DNA of 64,000 bases from Zobellia roscoffensis. Its GTDB lineage: Bacteria > Bacteroidota > Bacteroidia > Flavobacteriales > Flavobacteriaceae. The notes under the pieces are model-generated. The model did no database searches and was not told where the DNA came from. It worked only from the letters and a program-made list of their open reading frames with translations. Positions 33,170 to 41,480 of the stretch are shown piece after piece; the first letter of the stretch is position 1, and every line of letters begins with the position of its first letter. The stretch spans positions 2,755,646 through 2,819,645 of the forward strand of contig NZ_JADDXT010000002.1 of NCBI RefSeq assembly GCF_015330165.1. The letters run 5' to 3'. Position numbers and translations under genes: made by a program.

Positions 33170-35062
33170 CTACTTCACCATATCGTAGCTACGTTTAATG
33201 AAGTTTGTTAATTCCTCACCTTTCAACAATCCTTTTGAAAGACGTGCCAAGTCAATAGATTGGCTGATTAACCTTTCACGTTTCTTAGCGGTTTTAGTGT
33301 TTAATATTTCACCTACCAATTCAGAATTTGTGTTCACGATAAGGTTGTACATATCTGGCATAGCACCCATACCGAACATACCACCACCGCCGCCGGTTTG
33401 TTGCATCTCTTTCATACGACGCATAAACTCAGGCTCTGTAATGATAAAAGGAGAAGCATCACTGTCCATCGCTTCTAGTTGAATAGTATAACTCTTATCT
33501 TCAATGACCTCTTCTAGGTTCTTTTTAAGGGTTTCCTTTTCCTCATCTGATAATTTAGAGATTTGTGTGTCTTCCTTTTTAATAAGGTTATCTAAATGAT
33601 CAGCATCTACACGAGCAAAAGAAACTTTCTCTTTAGAGGTTTCTAATTTCTGCATTAAGTGACCAATGATTGGAGAATCCATCAAAAGAACTTCGTAACC
33701 TTTAGCTTTTGCAGCTTCAATATAACTGTGCTGAGAAACCTTATCAGAAGCATAAAGAACAACTAACTTATCATCCTTATCTGTTTGCGTTTCTTTAGTT
33801 TTTTCTTGAAGTTCTTCAAAAGTAAAATATTTACCATCTACAGTAGGGTAGAGCGCAAATTTATCAGCTTTATCAAAGAATTTATCTTCGCTAAGCATTC
33901 CGTATTCAATAACGATTTTAATATCGTTCCACTTTTGTTCAAATTCTTCTCTACTGTTTTTGAAGAGGGAACTCAATTTGTCTGCAACCTTTCTAGAGAT
34001 GTATGAAGAAATTTTCTTTACAGCTCCATCTGCCTGAAGGTATGATCTAGAAACATTCAAGGGAATATCCGGAGAATCAATAACCCCACGTAACATGGTC
34101 AAGAATTCCGGTACAATACCTTCTACGTTGTCTGTAACAAAAACTTGGTTTTGGTATAACTGAATACGGTCTTTCTGAACGTTAAGATCGTTTGTTAGCT
34201 TTGGAAAGTAAAGTATACCTGTAAGGTTAAACGGATAGTCTACATTTAAGTGAATGTGGAACAAAGGCTCCTCAAACTGCATAGGATACAGCTCACGGTA
34301 GAAATTTTTATAATCCTGGTCCTCTAGATCAGCCGGTTGTTTAGTCCAAGCTGGGTTAGGATTGTTGATGATATTATCAACTTCTTGTGTAGGTGCAGGG
34401 TCTTCTTCCTTAGCATCTTCAGGCTTTGGTAAAGTTTCGGTTTTCATTCCAAATTTAATCGGAATAGGCATAAACTTATTGTACTTATTTAGAAGCTCGG
34501 TAATACGGTTTTCTTCTAAAAATTCGGTAGAGTCATCGGCAATATGAAGAATGATCTCTGTACCACGGTCTTGTTTGTCTCCCGGCTCTAGTGTAAAATT
34601 AGGCGAACCATCACAGCTCCATAATACAGGTTCAGCATCTTCTTTAAAGCTTCTAGTGCTAATCTGCACTTTGTCAGCAACCATAAATGCCGAATAGAAA
34701 CCAAGACCAAAATGACCTATAATTCCAGATTCTTTAGCGCCATCCTCATATTTGTTCAAGAATTCTTCAGCTCCTGAGAAGGCAAGTTCGTTAATGTATT
34801 TTTTAACCTCGTCCTCGGTCATACCGATACCTTGGTCAATAACATGTATTTTTTTTCCTTCTTTATCAATTTTTACTTCTATTCTAGGACTGCCGTAGTC
34901 TACTTTAGCTTCACCTATAGAAGTAAGATGCTTTAACTTTAAAGTAGCATCTGTTGCGTTGGATATGAGCTCCCTTAAAAAGATCTCGTGGTCACTGTAC
35001 AAAAATTTCTTAATCAGCGGAAATATGTTCTCTACTGAAACATTGATTTTACCTGTAGCCAT
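33170..35062 (-). CDS. htpG: Hsp90-family molecular chaperone
   Basis: 630 residues, full length for bacterial Hsp90. The GHKL ATPase domain has ELISNATDA (N-box Asn), VIDQGIGM and GHFGLGFYSAFMV; the middle domain has the catalytic Arg in NVSRSYLQAD; the C-terminal dimerisation domain ends near residue 630. A Gly/Met-rich loop (GGGGGMFGMGAMPDM, about 560-577) interrupts the C-terminal domain, as seen in other Bacteroidota HtpG. No CIRCE-like inverted repeat was found upstream. Divergent from the TetR-like gene. Confidence 0.96.
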   Translation of the reverse strand: MATGKINVSVENIFPLIKKFLYSDHEIFLRELISNATDATLKLKHLTSIGEAKVDYGSPRIEVKIDKEGKKIHVIDQGIGMTEDEVKKYINELAFSGAEEFLNKYEDGAKESGIIGHFGLGFYSAFMVADKVQISTRSFKEDAEPVLWSCDGSPNFTLEPGDKQDRGTEIILHIADDSTEFLEENRITELLNKYNKFMPIPIKFGMKTETLPKPEDAKEEDPAPTQEVDNIINNPNPAWTKQPADLEDQDYKNFYRELYPMQFEEPLFHIHLNVDYPFNLTGILYFPKLTNDLNVQKDRIQLYQNQVFVTDNVEGIVPEFLTMLRGVIDSPDIPLNVSRSYLQADGAVKKISSYISRKVADKLSSLFKNSREEFEQKWNDIKIVIEYGMLSEDKFFDKADKFALYPTVDGKYFTFEELQEKTKETQTDKDDKLVVLYASDKVSQHSYIEAAKAKGYEVLLMDSPIIGHLMQKLETSKEKVSFARVDADHLDNLIKKEDTQISKLSDEEKETLKKNLEEVIEDKSYTIQLEAMDSDASPFIITEPEFMRRMKEMQQTGGGGGMFGMGAMPDMYNLIVNTNSELVGEILNTKTAKKRERLISQSIDLARLSKGLLKGEELTNFIKRSYDMVK

Positions 35063-35283
35063 AAATTATAAATTTTATAAATGTTCTTGCCAGCGCTTGA
35101 ACTTTGTTTAATACTAGTTTTCATTCTATTATATACTAACAGAATAGGGTAGTTTACCTGTGGCGTATTTGTCAAAAAAAATACCATATGCGAAGACTGT
35201 GACAAACTGACACCTTTATCTGACGTAATTGTAGGCTTAAAATATTTTTGTTTAATTTATTTTTAAATATGTTAAACATTTTG

Positions 35284-35291
35284 TATATTTG
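35284..35291 (+). promoter_or_regulatory. -7 promoter element of a short leader transcript
   Basis: TATATTTG matches TAnnTTTG; transcription would start near 35298, 185 bp before the TetR-like gene. Confidence 0.4.
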
Positions 35292-35374
35292 TAACAGATG
35301 TGATTAAGATTGCTGTGAAAGGGAAAATTTTCGATCAACATCACGTTTATAATCATTTATTGGTTAGGTTGTTT

Positions 35375-35405
35375 AAAACGTGCTTTCATGCGAAAGCACG
35401 TTTTT
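35375..35405 (+). terminator. terminator inside the leader of the TetR-like gene
   Basis: Perfect 13-bp stem AAAACGTGCTTTC/GAAAGCACGTTTT with an ATGC loop and a T-run (TTTTTCTTTT). It lies between a promoter element and the gene, so it is either an attenuator or the end of an ~110-nt RNA. It could also stop transcripts on the - strand. Confidence 0.75.
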
Positions 35406-35483
35406 CTTTTTCTAAAAATTGGTATGCCGTTAACAGTAAAAGCAGCTCTTTAACCGTAATTTTACTATATAAAATTGTTTAGG

Positions 35484-36143
35484 ATGGTAGCAAAAACAAA
35501 AACAAACAAGGTTTCTGAAGATAGTATTATTACTATGTACATGGAGTATGTTCTGGAGCACGAGAGCGTTCCTAAATCCATATATAAATTTTGTAAAGAG
35601 AATAAGATTTCTGAGGTCGATTTTTACTCCTTTTATGGGTCGGTAGAAATTTTGCAAAAAGAGATTTGGAATAAATTTTACTCAAATACAGAAACCCTTC
35701 TTCTAAAAAATAAGGAGTATGAAGGTTTTACGAACAAAGAGAAAATGCTCACTTTTTTCTATACTTTTTTTGAGCTGCTTACCTTAAATCGTAGCTACGT
35801 ATTATTCTCATTAAAGCAGAATGACAGTCCGCTTAAAAATTTAGGACAGTTAAAAGGACTTCGTCAACACATTAAAACTTATGCAGTAGGGCTTATAAAC
35901 GATGCAAATGCAGACAAGAACCTGAAAATTACCAAGTACAATCCTAAAGTCTTCTCGGAAGGAGCTTGGTTACAGTTTTTATTCGTTCTCAAGTTTTGGA
36001 TGGAAGATAGTTCTGCAGGGTTTGAAAAAACCGATATGGCCATTGAAAAATCCATTAACACGGTATTTGATATTTTTGATAATACACCGCTTGAAAATAT
36101 ACTGGATTTCGGGAAATTTCTCTACAAAGAAACATTTGCGTAA
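35484..36143 (+). CDS. TetR-like transcriptional regulator
   Basis: 219 residues from ATG at 35484. The N-terminal ~55 residues resemble a TetR helix-turn-helix (SVPKSIYKFCKENKISEVDFYSFYGS), degenerate compared with classical TetR, followed by an all-helical ligand or dimer domain. Flavobacterial homologues are annotated as TetR C-terminal domain proteins and often precede an ABC1 kinase gene, as here (39-bp gap). The ligand is unknown; control of its own operon is likely. Confidence 0.75.
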   Translation: MVAKTKTNKVSEDSIITMYMEYVLEHESVPKSIYKFCKENKISEVDFYSFYGSVEILQKEIWNKFYSNTETLLLKNKEYEGFTNKEKMLTFFYTFFELLTLNRSYVLFSLKQNDSPLKNLGQLKGLRQHIKTYAVGLINDANADKNLKITKYNPKVFSEGAWLQFLFVLKFWMEDSSAGFEKTDMAIEKSINTVFDIFDNTPLENILDFGKFLYKETFA

Positions 36144-36182
36144 TTAAAGATTAACGTAATCACTCTCCTAAAAGTAAGCGCT

Positions 36183-37493
36183 ATGAAAACATTAGATAGT
36201 ATACCAACAGGAAAAATAGAAAGAGCCGGTAAATTGGTAAAGACCGGTGTGAAAATTGGCGGTAATTATGTAAAGTATTTTGGTAAAAAGCTGGTGAACC
36301 CTGAATTGGATAAGGAGGAACTGAATGAAAATAATGCAGAGGATATTTATGATGGACTAAAAGATCTTAAAGGCAGCGCGTTAAAAGTGGCCCAGATGCT
36401 TAGTATGGAAAAGAATCTGTTACCAAGGGCTTATGTAGATAGGTTTTCGTTGTCACAGTTTTCTGTTCCACCACTTTCCGCACCATTGGTTCGTAAAACA
36501 TTTAAAAAGTATTTAGGAAAGTACCCGGAAGAATTGTTCGACACTTTTGAGAAAGATAGTATTAATGCTGCCAGTATTGGTCAGGTACACAAGGCTACCA
36601 AAGACGGTAAGGAATTGGCGGTTAAAATTCAGTACCCCGGTGTGGCCCAAAGTATATCTAGTGACTTGGCGTTGGTAAAACCTATTGCTATTAGAATGTT
36701 TAACCTGCAAGGCAAAGATTCCGATAAATATTTTAAAGAAGTTGAAAGTAAGCTTATTGAGGAAACCAATTATTTTTTGGAAATACTGCAAAGTATAGAC
36801 ATTACTGAAAGTTGTTCGGTTATTAAGGATCTTGAGTTTCCCAAATATTACAAAGAATTATCAAGCGAGCGTATCATTACCATGGACTGGATGTACGGTC
36901 AGCATTTAAGTGAATTTACAAGTAAGGATTTTGAACAAGAACTTGGTGATAAATTAGGGCAGACGCTTTGGGACTTTTATATGTTTCAGATTCATGGTCT
37001 TAGAAAGGTGCACGCAGATCCACATCCGGGCAATTTTTTAGTAAGTAAGGACTTCTCTTTAATTGCAATAGATTTTGGATGTATAAAAGAAGTGCCTAGT
37101 GAATTCTATGTACCTTATTTTGAATTGGCCCAAAAACAAAATATAGAGAATGACGCTGTTTTTATGGAGAAACTCTATGAGTTAGAAATTCTAACAACAA
37201 CAGACTCTCCCGAAGAATTAAAATTCTTTAAAGCACTTTTTAAAGAGATGTTAACGCTTTTCACTTCCCCTTTTCATGAAACTCATTTTGATTTTGGGTC
37301 TAATGAATTTTGGGAGAAAATAGCAGATTTGAGTGAGCGCTACTCCAAAGACAGCCAAATACGAAAAATGAACGGCAATAGAGGGTCAAAACACTTCTTG
37401 TACATGAATAGGACTTTCTTTGGTCTGTACAACTTACTACATGATCTTAAAGCCAAAATTGAGGTGAATAGCTACAAGCAATACCTTTCTTGA
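36183..37493 (+). CDS. ABC1/AarF (UbiB-like) atypical kinase
   Basis: 436 residues. Hallmarks of the ADCK/UbiB family: the KxGQ-like helix segment LKDLKGSALKVAQMLSME, the Ala-rich loop replacement in NAASIGQVHKAT, the VAIK-like Lys in LAVKIQYPGV, the catalytic loop RKVHADPHPGNFLV and IDFGCIKEVP (metal-binding DFG). The family supports quinone or lipid metabolism. In menaquinone-using Bacteroidota the substrate is unknown. No C-terminal membrane helices are evident. Probably co-transcribed with the TetR-like gene. Confidence 0.92.
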   Translation: MKTLDSIPTGKIERAGKLVKTGVKIGGNYVKYFGKKLVNPELDKEELNENNAEDIYDGLKDLKGSALKVAQMLSMEKNLLPRAYVDRFSLSQFSVPPLSAPLVRKTFKKYLGKYPEELFDTFEKDSINAASIGQVHKATKDGKELAVKIQYPGVAQSISSDLALVKPIAIRMFNLQGKDSDKYFKEVESKLIEETNYFLEILQSIDITESCSVIKDLEFPKYYKELSSERIITMDWMYGQHLSEFTSKDFEQELGDKLGQTLWDFYMFQIHGLRKVHADPHPGNFLVSKDFSLIAIDFGCIKEVPSEFYVPYFELAQKQNIENDAVFMEKLYELEILTTTDSPEELKFFKALFKEMLTLFTSPFHETHFDFGSNEFWEKIADLSERYSKDSQIRKMNGNRGSKHFLYMNRTFFGLYNLLHDLKAKIEVNSYKQYLS

Positions 37494-37603
37494 GCATAAT
37501 TAGGTTAAAATTCATCCAATTAATTTTGCTTAACTTCGAAATTTACGGGTTACTTTGCAGTATGGTTTAAGGCTTTAAGCTTTTAAAATTTAAAAAACCT
37601 TCT

Positions 37604-38611
37604 ATGTATAATTCAAAAATAATGGGGCTAGGATACTTTGTGCCCGAAAACGTAGTCACCAATGATGATTTGGCCAAGGTAATGGATACCAACGATGCGT
37701 GGATCCAAGAACGAACAGGTATCAAAGAAAGAAGACACGTGGTCAAAGGTGGTGACACTACCACGACTATGGGTGTTAAAGCTGCAAAAATAGCTATTGA
37801 AAGGGCAGGTATAGATAAAGATGATATTGATTTTATTGTTTTTGCAACTCTTAGTCCAGATTACTATTTTCCTGGACCAGGCGTCTTGGTGCAGAGAGAT
37901 TTAGGAATAAAAACTGTGGGTGCTTTAGATGTAAGAAATCAATGTTCCGGTTTTATTTATGCGCTTAGTGTAGCGGATCAGTACATCAAAACAGGTATGT
38001 ACAAAAATATTCTTGTTATTGGTTCCGAGCTACATTCTCATGGGTTGGATATGACAACTAGAGGTAGGTCTGTATCTGTTATTTTTGGAGATGGTGCAGG
38101 AGCAGCTGTATTGAGTAGGGAAGAGGATACTTCAAAAGGCGTACTTTCTACCCATTTACATAGTGAAGGTCAGCATGCCGAAGAATTATCTCTAATCGCT
38201 CCAGGAATGGGTAAGCGTTGGGTTACGGATATTATTGAAGATAATGACTCAGAAGATGAATCTTACTTTCCTTATATGAACGGGCAGTTTGTATTTAAAA
38301 ATGCAGTAGTGCGGTTTAGTGAAGTGATCATGGAAGGTCTAAAAACCAATAACCTGACGCCAGAAGATATTAATATGTTAGTGCCGCATCAAGCTAACTT
38401 GCGTATTTCTCAGTTTATACAAAAGAAGTTTGGTTTGGGAGATGATCAGGTATTTAATAATATAATGAAATACGGTAATACTACTGCGGCTTCTATTCCT
38501 ATTGCTCTTACCGAAGCTTGGGAGAGTGGAAAAATAAAAGAAGGAGATTTAGTAGTCCTAGCTGCTTTTGGTAGTGGTTTTACTTGGGGTAGTGCCATAA
38601 TAAAATGGTAA
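37604..38611 (+). CDS. 3-oxoacyl-ACP synthase III family protein
   Basis: 335 residues; thiolase-fold condensing enzyme that starts fatty acid or related chains from acyl-CoA and malonyl-ACP. Catalytic triad: Cys-114 in RNQCSGFIYA, His in LVPHQANLRI and Asn in KYGNTTAASIP; substrate gate TNDAWIQERTGI. The sequence is the FabH-like branch without extra domains. It stands alone between the ABC1 gene and a CoA-binding protein, not in a fab cluster, so it may be a second KAS III with a specialised primer; a core fabH elsewhere cannot be excluded. Confidence 0.9.
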   Translation: MYNSKIMGLGYFVPENVVTNDDLAKVMDTNDAWIQERTGIKERRHVVKGGDTTTTMGVKAAKIAIERAGIDKDDIDFIVFATLSPDYYFPGPGVLVQRDLGIKTVGALDVRNQCSGFIYALSVADQYIKTGMYKNILVIGSELHSHGLDMTTRGRSVSVIFGDGAGAAVLSREEDTSKGVLSTHLHSEGQHAEELSLIAPGMGKRWVTDIIEDNDSEDESYFPYMNGQFVFKNAVVRFSEVIMEGLKTNNLTPEDINMLVPHQANLRISQFIQKKFGLGDDQVFNNIMKYGNTTAASIPIALTEAWESGKIKEGDLVVLAAFGSGFTWGSAIIKW

Positions 38612-38625
38612 GTATATAGTACACA

Positions 38626-38653
38626 AAACCCCGATGTTTCCATCGGGGTTTCT
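38626..38653 (+). terminator. hairpin terminator after KAS III
   Basis: Perfect 11-bp stem AAACCCCGATG/CATCGGGGTTT with a TTTC loop; short T-run. Confidence 0.75.
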
Positions 38654-38819
38654 GTCGTTGATTCTGCTATACTAAACACTAACCATTAACTATAAACATA
38701 TAGCTTTATCACCGACCAATATTTTTGAAAGGTTCCTTTTTAAAAACCGACTTCTACAATAGACGGTTATTTTCTTCAAAAGTTACACCTTTTATGAACT
38801 TTAACATCATATTTAACAT

Positions 38820-39179
38820 ATGAAAACTACGTTAGTCTTCGGAGTCTCCCTTAAAACGAATCGTTATAGTAATCTGGCCGTTAATCGACTTTTGGACCAT
38901 AACATTGAAACTGAAGCATTCGGCTTACGCGAGGGTAAAATAAGAGAATTACAAATAAAGACCAATTTAAATGAATTTCAAAACATTCATACTATTACTT
39001 TGTACATAGGACCCGCCCGTCAGCCTGAATATATCGACAAAATCTTACAACTGAGGCCGAAACGGGTTATTTTTAATCCTGGAACAGAAAACCCCGATTT
39101 CTATAAAATACTTGAAGAAGAAGGGATTGAGGTGCTTGTTGCCTGTACTTTGGTTTTGTTAGCAACAGGTCAATATTAA
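38820..39179 (+). CDS. CoA-binding (Rossmann) domain protein
   Basis: 119 residues; single-domain member of the CoA_binding_2 family related to succinyl-CoA synthetase alpha N-termini. Seen: TLVFGVSLKTNRYSNLAVN (nucleotide-binding loop), TITLYIGPARQPEYIDKIL and KRVIFNPGTENPDFYKILEE. Cytosolic; the biochemical role of such stand-alone proteins is not established. Single gene between a KAS III gene and a convergent symporter gene. Confidence 0.88.
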   Translation: MKTTLVFGVSLKTNRYSNLAVNRLLDHNIETEAFGLREGKIRELQIKTNLNEFQNIHTITLYIGPARQPEYIDKILQLRPKRVIFNPGTENPDFYKILEEEGIEVLVACTLVLLATGQY

Positions 39180-39241
39180 AAAATCGTTGAAACACATGTC
39201 CGATTTTTCGTATAAAACTTTAACATTTAAGAGGTTTCTTT

Positions 39242-40720
39242 TTAATCTGTTATTTTAGTGGTGTTTTTATTGCGAATAGCATATAGCCCCATAAAGGTTA
39301 ACAGCCCGTTCAAAGGTAGTAATTCATATCCAATTTTATAACCACCTAAGTATTCTGCAGGAAGATTGGCAAAGCCAATAATGCAAACAACGGATAGTAA
39401 AGCTACTAACCATACGTATTTATCTTTTACAGAATGTTTAGTGAATATGCCAAAGGTGAATAGCCCTAATAAAGGTCCGTAGGTATAAGTGGCAACTGTT
39501 AATAGACCATCTATAACATTGCGGTCTAAGATATATTTAAAAAGAATTACGGTTACAATTAAAAGTAAGCTCATGCCTATATGTGTTGTTTTCCGAATTT
39601 TATTTTGATCAGCTTCGGCTTTCTCATCAATATTTAGAAAGTCTACGCAAAAAGAAGTGGTCAAAGAAGTAAGGGCGCTATCTGCGCTACTATATGCAGC
39701 TGCAATTAGACCTAGCATAAAAGTAATGGCAACTACCATTCCCAATCCGCTGTTCAAAGCTATTTCAGGGAATAGAAGGTCTGGTTTGGGTTGGCCGTCC
39801 ATTAATGGAGTAGCAATATTAAACTTAGCGGCATAAATAAATAATAGCGCTCCGAGCAATAGGAAGACAAAATTCACGACCACCAAAACTACACTGAAAG
39901 AAATCATATTCTTCTGTGCGTCCTTTAAAGATTTACAAGTTAGGTTCTTTTGCATCATATCTTGATCAAGACCAGTCATGCAAATGGTAATGAACATACC
40001 GCCTAAAAAGGATTTTAGAAAATGGTTCTTATCAAAAAAACTATCGGTAAATAGTATTTGGTTGTATTGTTTTAGTTCTTCGGATACTAAGAATTCGGAA
40101 AAACTCCAGTCTAATTTTTGGTTGATAAAGTAAATGCTTAACCCAACGGATAGAAGCATAAAGGCAGTTTGAAGCGTATCTGTCCAAACAATGGTTTTGA
40201 TGCCTCCTCTAAAAGTATAGATCCATATTAATAAAATAGAAAGGATAACGGTAACTTCAAAAGGTACATCCAATTCATCAAAAACAAATTGTTGCAGAAC
40301 AATAGCCACTAAAAAAAGTCTGAAAGCGGCCCCCAGAACCCTAGAGATAAAGAAAGATACGGCGCCTACTTTGTAACTTACTGCACCAAAACGTTTTTTT
40401 AAGTACTCATAAATAGAGGTAACATTCTGCTGGTAATAGATGGGTAATAAAATAAAGGCAATAACAAAATATCCTGTCAAATAGCCAAAGACCACTTGCA
40501 TATAGCTAAATTCAGAAGCTTCTACCCAGCCGGGAACGGATATGAACGTGACCCCTGAAAGTGAGGCGCCTACCATACCAAAGGCTACCAAATACCAAGG
40601 CGATGATTTTCCTGCTTTAAAAAAATCAACATTGGAGTCATTTTTTCCTGTAAAATAAGATATCAGTAAAAGCACGAGGAAATAAGCACCTATTAAGATA
40701 AGGATATGGGTGGCGGTCAT
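39242..40720 (-). CDS. sodium/solute symporter (SSS family)
   Basis: 492 residues from the ATG at 40720 (MTATHILILIGAY); an upstream in-frame start adds nine poorly fitting residues and overlaps recR. About 13 membrane helices. Family segments: FFKAGKSSPWYLVAFGMVGASLSG and LGLIAAAYSSADSALTSLTTSFCVDF (Na+-site region). It belongs to a different branch from the symporter at 29763. Substrate unknown; relatives move sugars, sialic acid or carboxylates. Divergent from recR with a 57-bp gap. Confidence 0.9.
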   Translation of the reverse strand: MTATHILILIGAYFLVLLLISYFTGKNDSNVDFFKAGKSSPWYLVAFGMVGASLSGVTFISVPGWVEASEFSYMQVVFGYLTGYFVIAFILLPIYYQQNVTSIYEYLKKRFGAVSYKVGAVSFFISRVLGAAFRLFLVAIVLQQFVFDELDVPFEVTVILSILLIWIYTFRGGIKTIVWTDTLQTAFMLLSVGLSIYFINQKLDWSFSEFLVSEELKQYNQILFTDSFFDKNHFLKSFLGGMFITICMTGLDQDMMQKNLTCKSLKDAQKNMISFSVVLVVVNFVFLLLGALLFIYAAKFNIATPLMDGQPKPDLLFPEIALNSGLGMVVAITFMLGLIAAAYSSADSALTSLTTSFCVDFLNIDEKAEADQNKIRKTTHIGMSLLLIVTVILFKYILDRNVIDGLLTVATYTYGPLLGLFTFGIFTKHSVKDKYVWLVALLSVVCIIGFANLPAEYLGGYKIGYELLPLNGLLTFMGLYAIRNKNTTKITD

Positions 40721-40764
40721 GTAATAAAATTTCAAACCAAAGTACAAAAAGTAAAAATAGTACG

Positions 40765-40772
40765 TAATTTTG
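40765..40772 (+). promoter_or_regulatory. -7 promoter element for recR
   Basis: TAATTTTG, five bp upstream of the ATG at 40778; implies a leaderless or nearly leaderless transcript. Confidence 0.4.
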
Positions 40773-40777
40773 TGCTT

Positions 40778-41398
40778 ATGGATTTTTCATCTAAGCTTCT
40801 AGAGAATGCCGTTTACGAAATGTCGCAATTGCCAGGAATAGGTAAACGTACGGCACTTCGTTTGGTACTTCATTTGTTAAAGCAGTCTAAAGAGCAAACA
40901 GAAAGGCTTTCCGGTGCCTTGCTAAACTTACGTAGCGAGATAAAATTTTGCGAGAACTGTCACAATATTTCAGATGTGGCATTATGTGAGATTTGTGCCA
41001 ATTCTAAGCGAGATAGGAGTTTGGTTTGTGTTGTTGAGGATATTCGTGATGTAATGGCTATTGAAAACACAAGCCAATATAAAGGATTATATCACGTTTT
41101 AGGAGGAAAAATATCTCCAATGGAAGGTATAGGCCCTCAAGACTTGACTATTAGTTCTTTGGTGGATAAGGCTAAAAAAGGAGAGGTAAAAGAGTTTATT
41201 TTTGCATTGAGCTCTACTATGGAGGGGGATACGACCAATTTTTATATTTATAAACAATTGAACGGTCTAGATATAAATACCTCTACCATTGCCAGAGGAA
41301 TAGCGGTTGGCGATGAATTAGAATATGCCGATGAGGTTACGCTAGGGCGGAGTATCTTAAACCGAATTCCGTTTGAAGGTTCGTTGAAAGCGAATTAA
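40778..41398 (+). CDS. recR: recombination protein RecR
   Basis: 206 residues from ATG at 40778 (MDFSSKLLEN); a start at 40706 would add 24 residues absent from the family and overlap the symporter. RecFOR pathway protein for gap repair. Helix-hairpin-helix LPGIGKRTALRLVLHLL, the C4 zinc finger CENCHNISDVALCEIC (Cys-x2-Cys pairs) and the Toprim domain LVCVVEDIRDVMAIE, then GDELEYADEVTLGRS. Confidence 0.95.
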   Translation: MDFSSKLLENAVYEMSQLPGIGKRTALRLVLHLLKQSKEQTERLSGALLNLRSEIKFCENCHNISDVALCEICANSKRDRSLVCVVEDIRDVMAIENTSQYKGLYHVLGGKISPMEGIGPQDLTISSLVDKAKKGEVKEFIFALSSTMEGDTTNFYIYKQLNGLDINTSTIARGIAVGDELEYADEVTLGRSILNRIPFEGSLKAN

Positions 41399-41435
41399 AA
41401 ATATGATAAGTGTAACTGATAGGTGTTTTTTTTGG

Positions 41436-41443
41436 TATTTTTG
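41436..41443 (+). promoter_or_regulatory. -7 promoter element for the E2 gene
   Basis: TATTTTTG, 37 bp upstream of the ATG at 41481. Confidence 0.45.
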
Positions 41444-41480
41444 CGACAAAATTAAAGTAAAAGCAGTCTAAAATAAGAAT

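Larger units (their letters stand above)
35063..35483. other. 421-bp divergent intergenic region htpG / TetR-like gene
   Basis: Holds a + strand -7 element (35284-35291) and a strong hairpin-plus-T-run terminator (35375-35405) upstream of the TetR-like gene. No coding frame is convincing. Confidence 0.6.

Noticed and set aside
35300..35482. 60-codon frame in the leader of the TetR-like gene
   Set aside because: Runs through the terminator hairpin, has no start context, and looks like chance coding in AT-rich DNA.
40706..40777. N-terminal extension of recR
   Set aside because: Overlaps the divergent symporter gene and the promoter element; RecR starts at MDFSSKLLEN.
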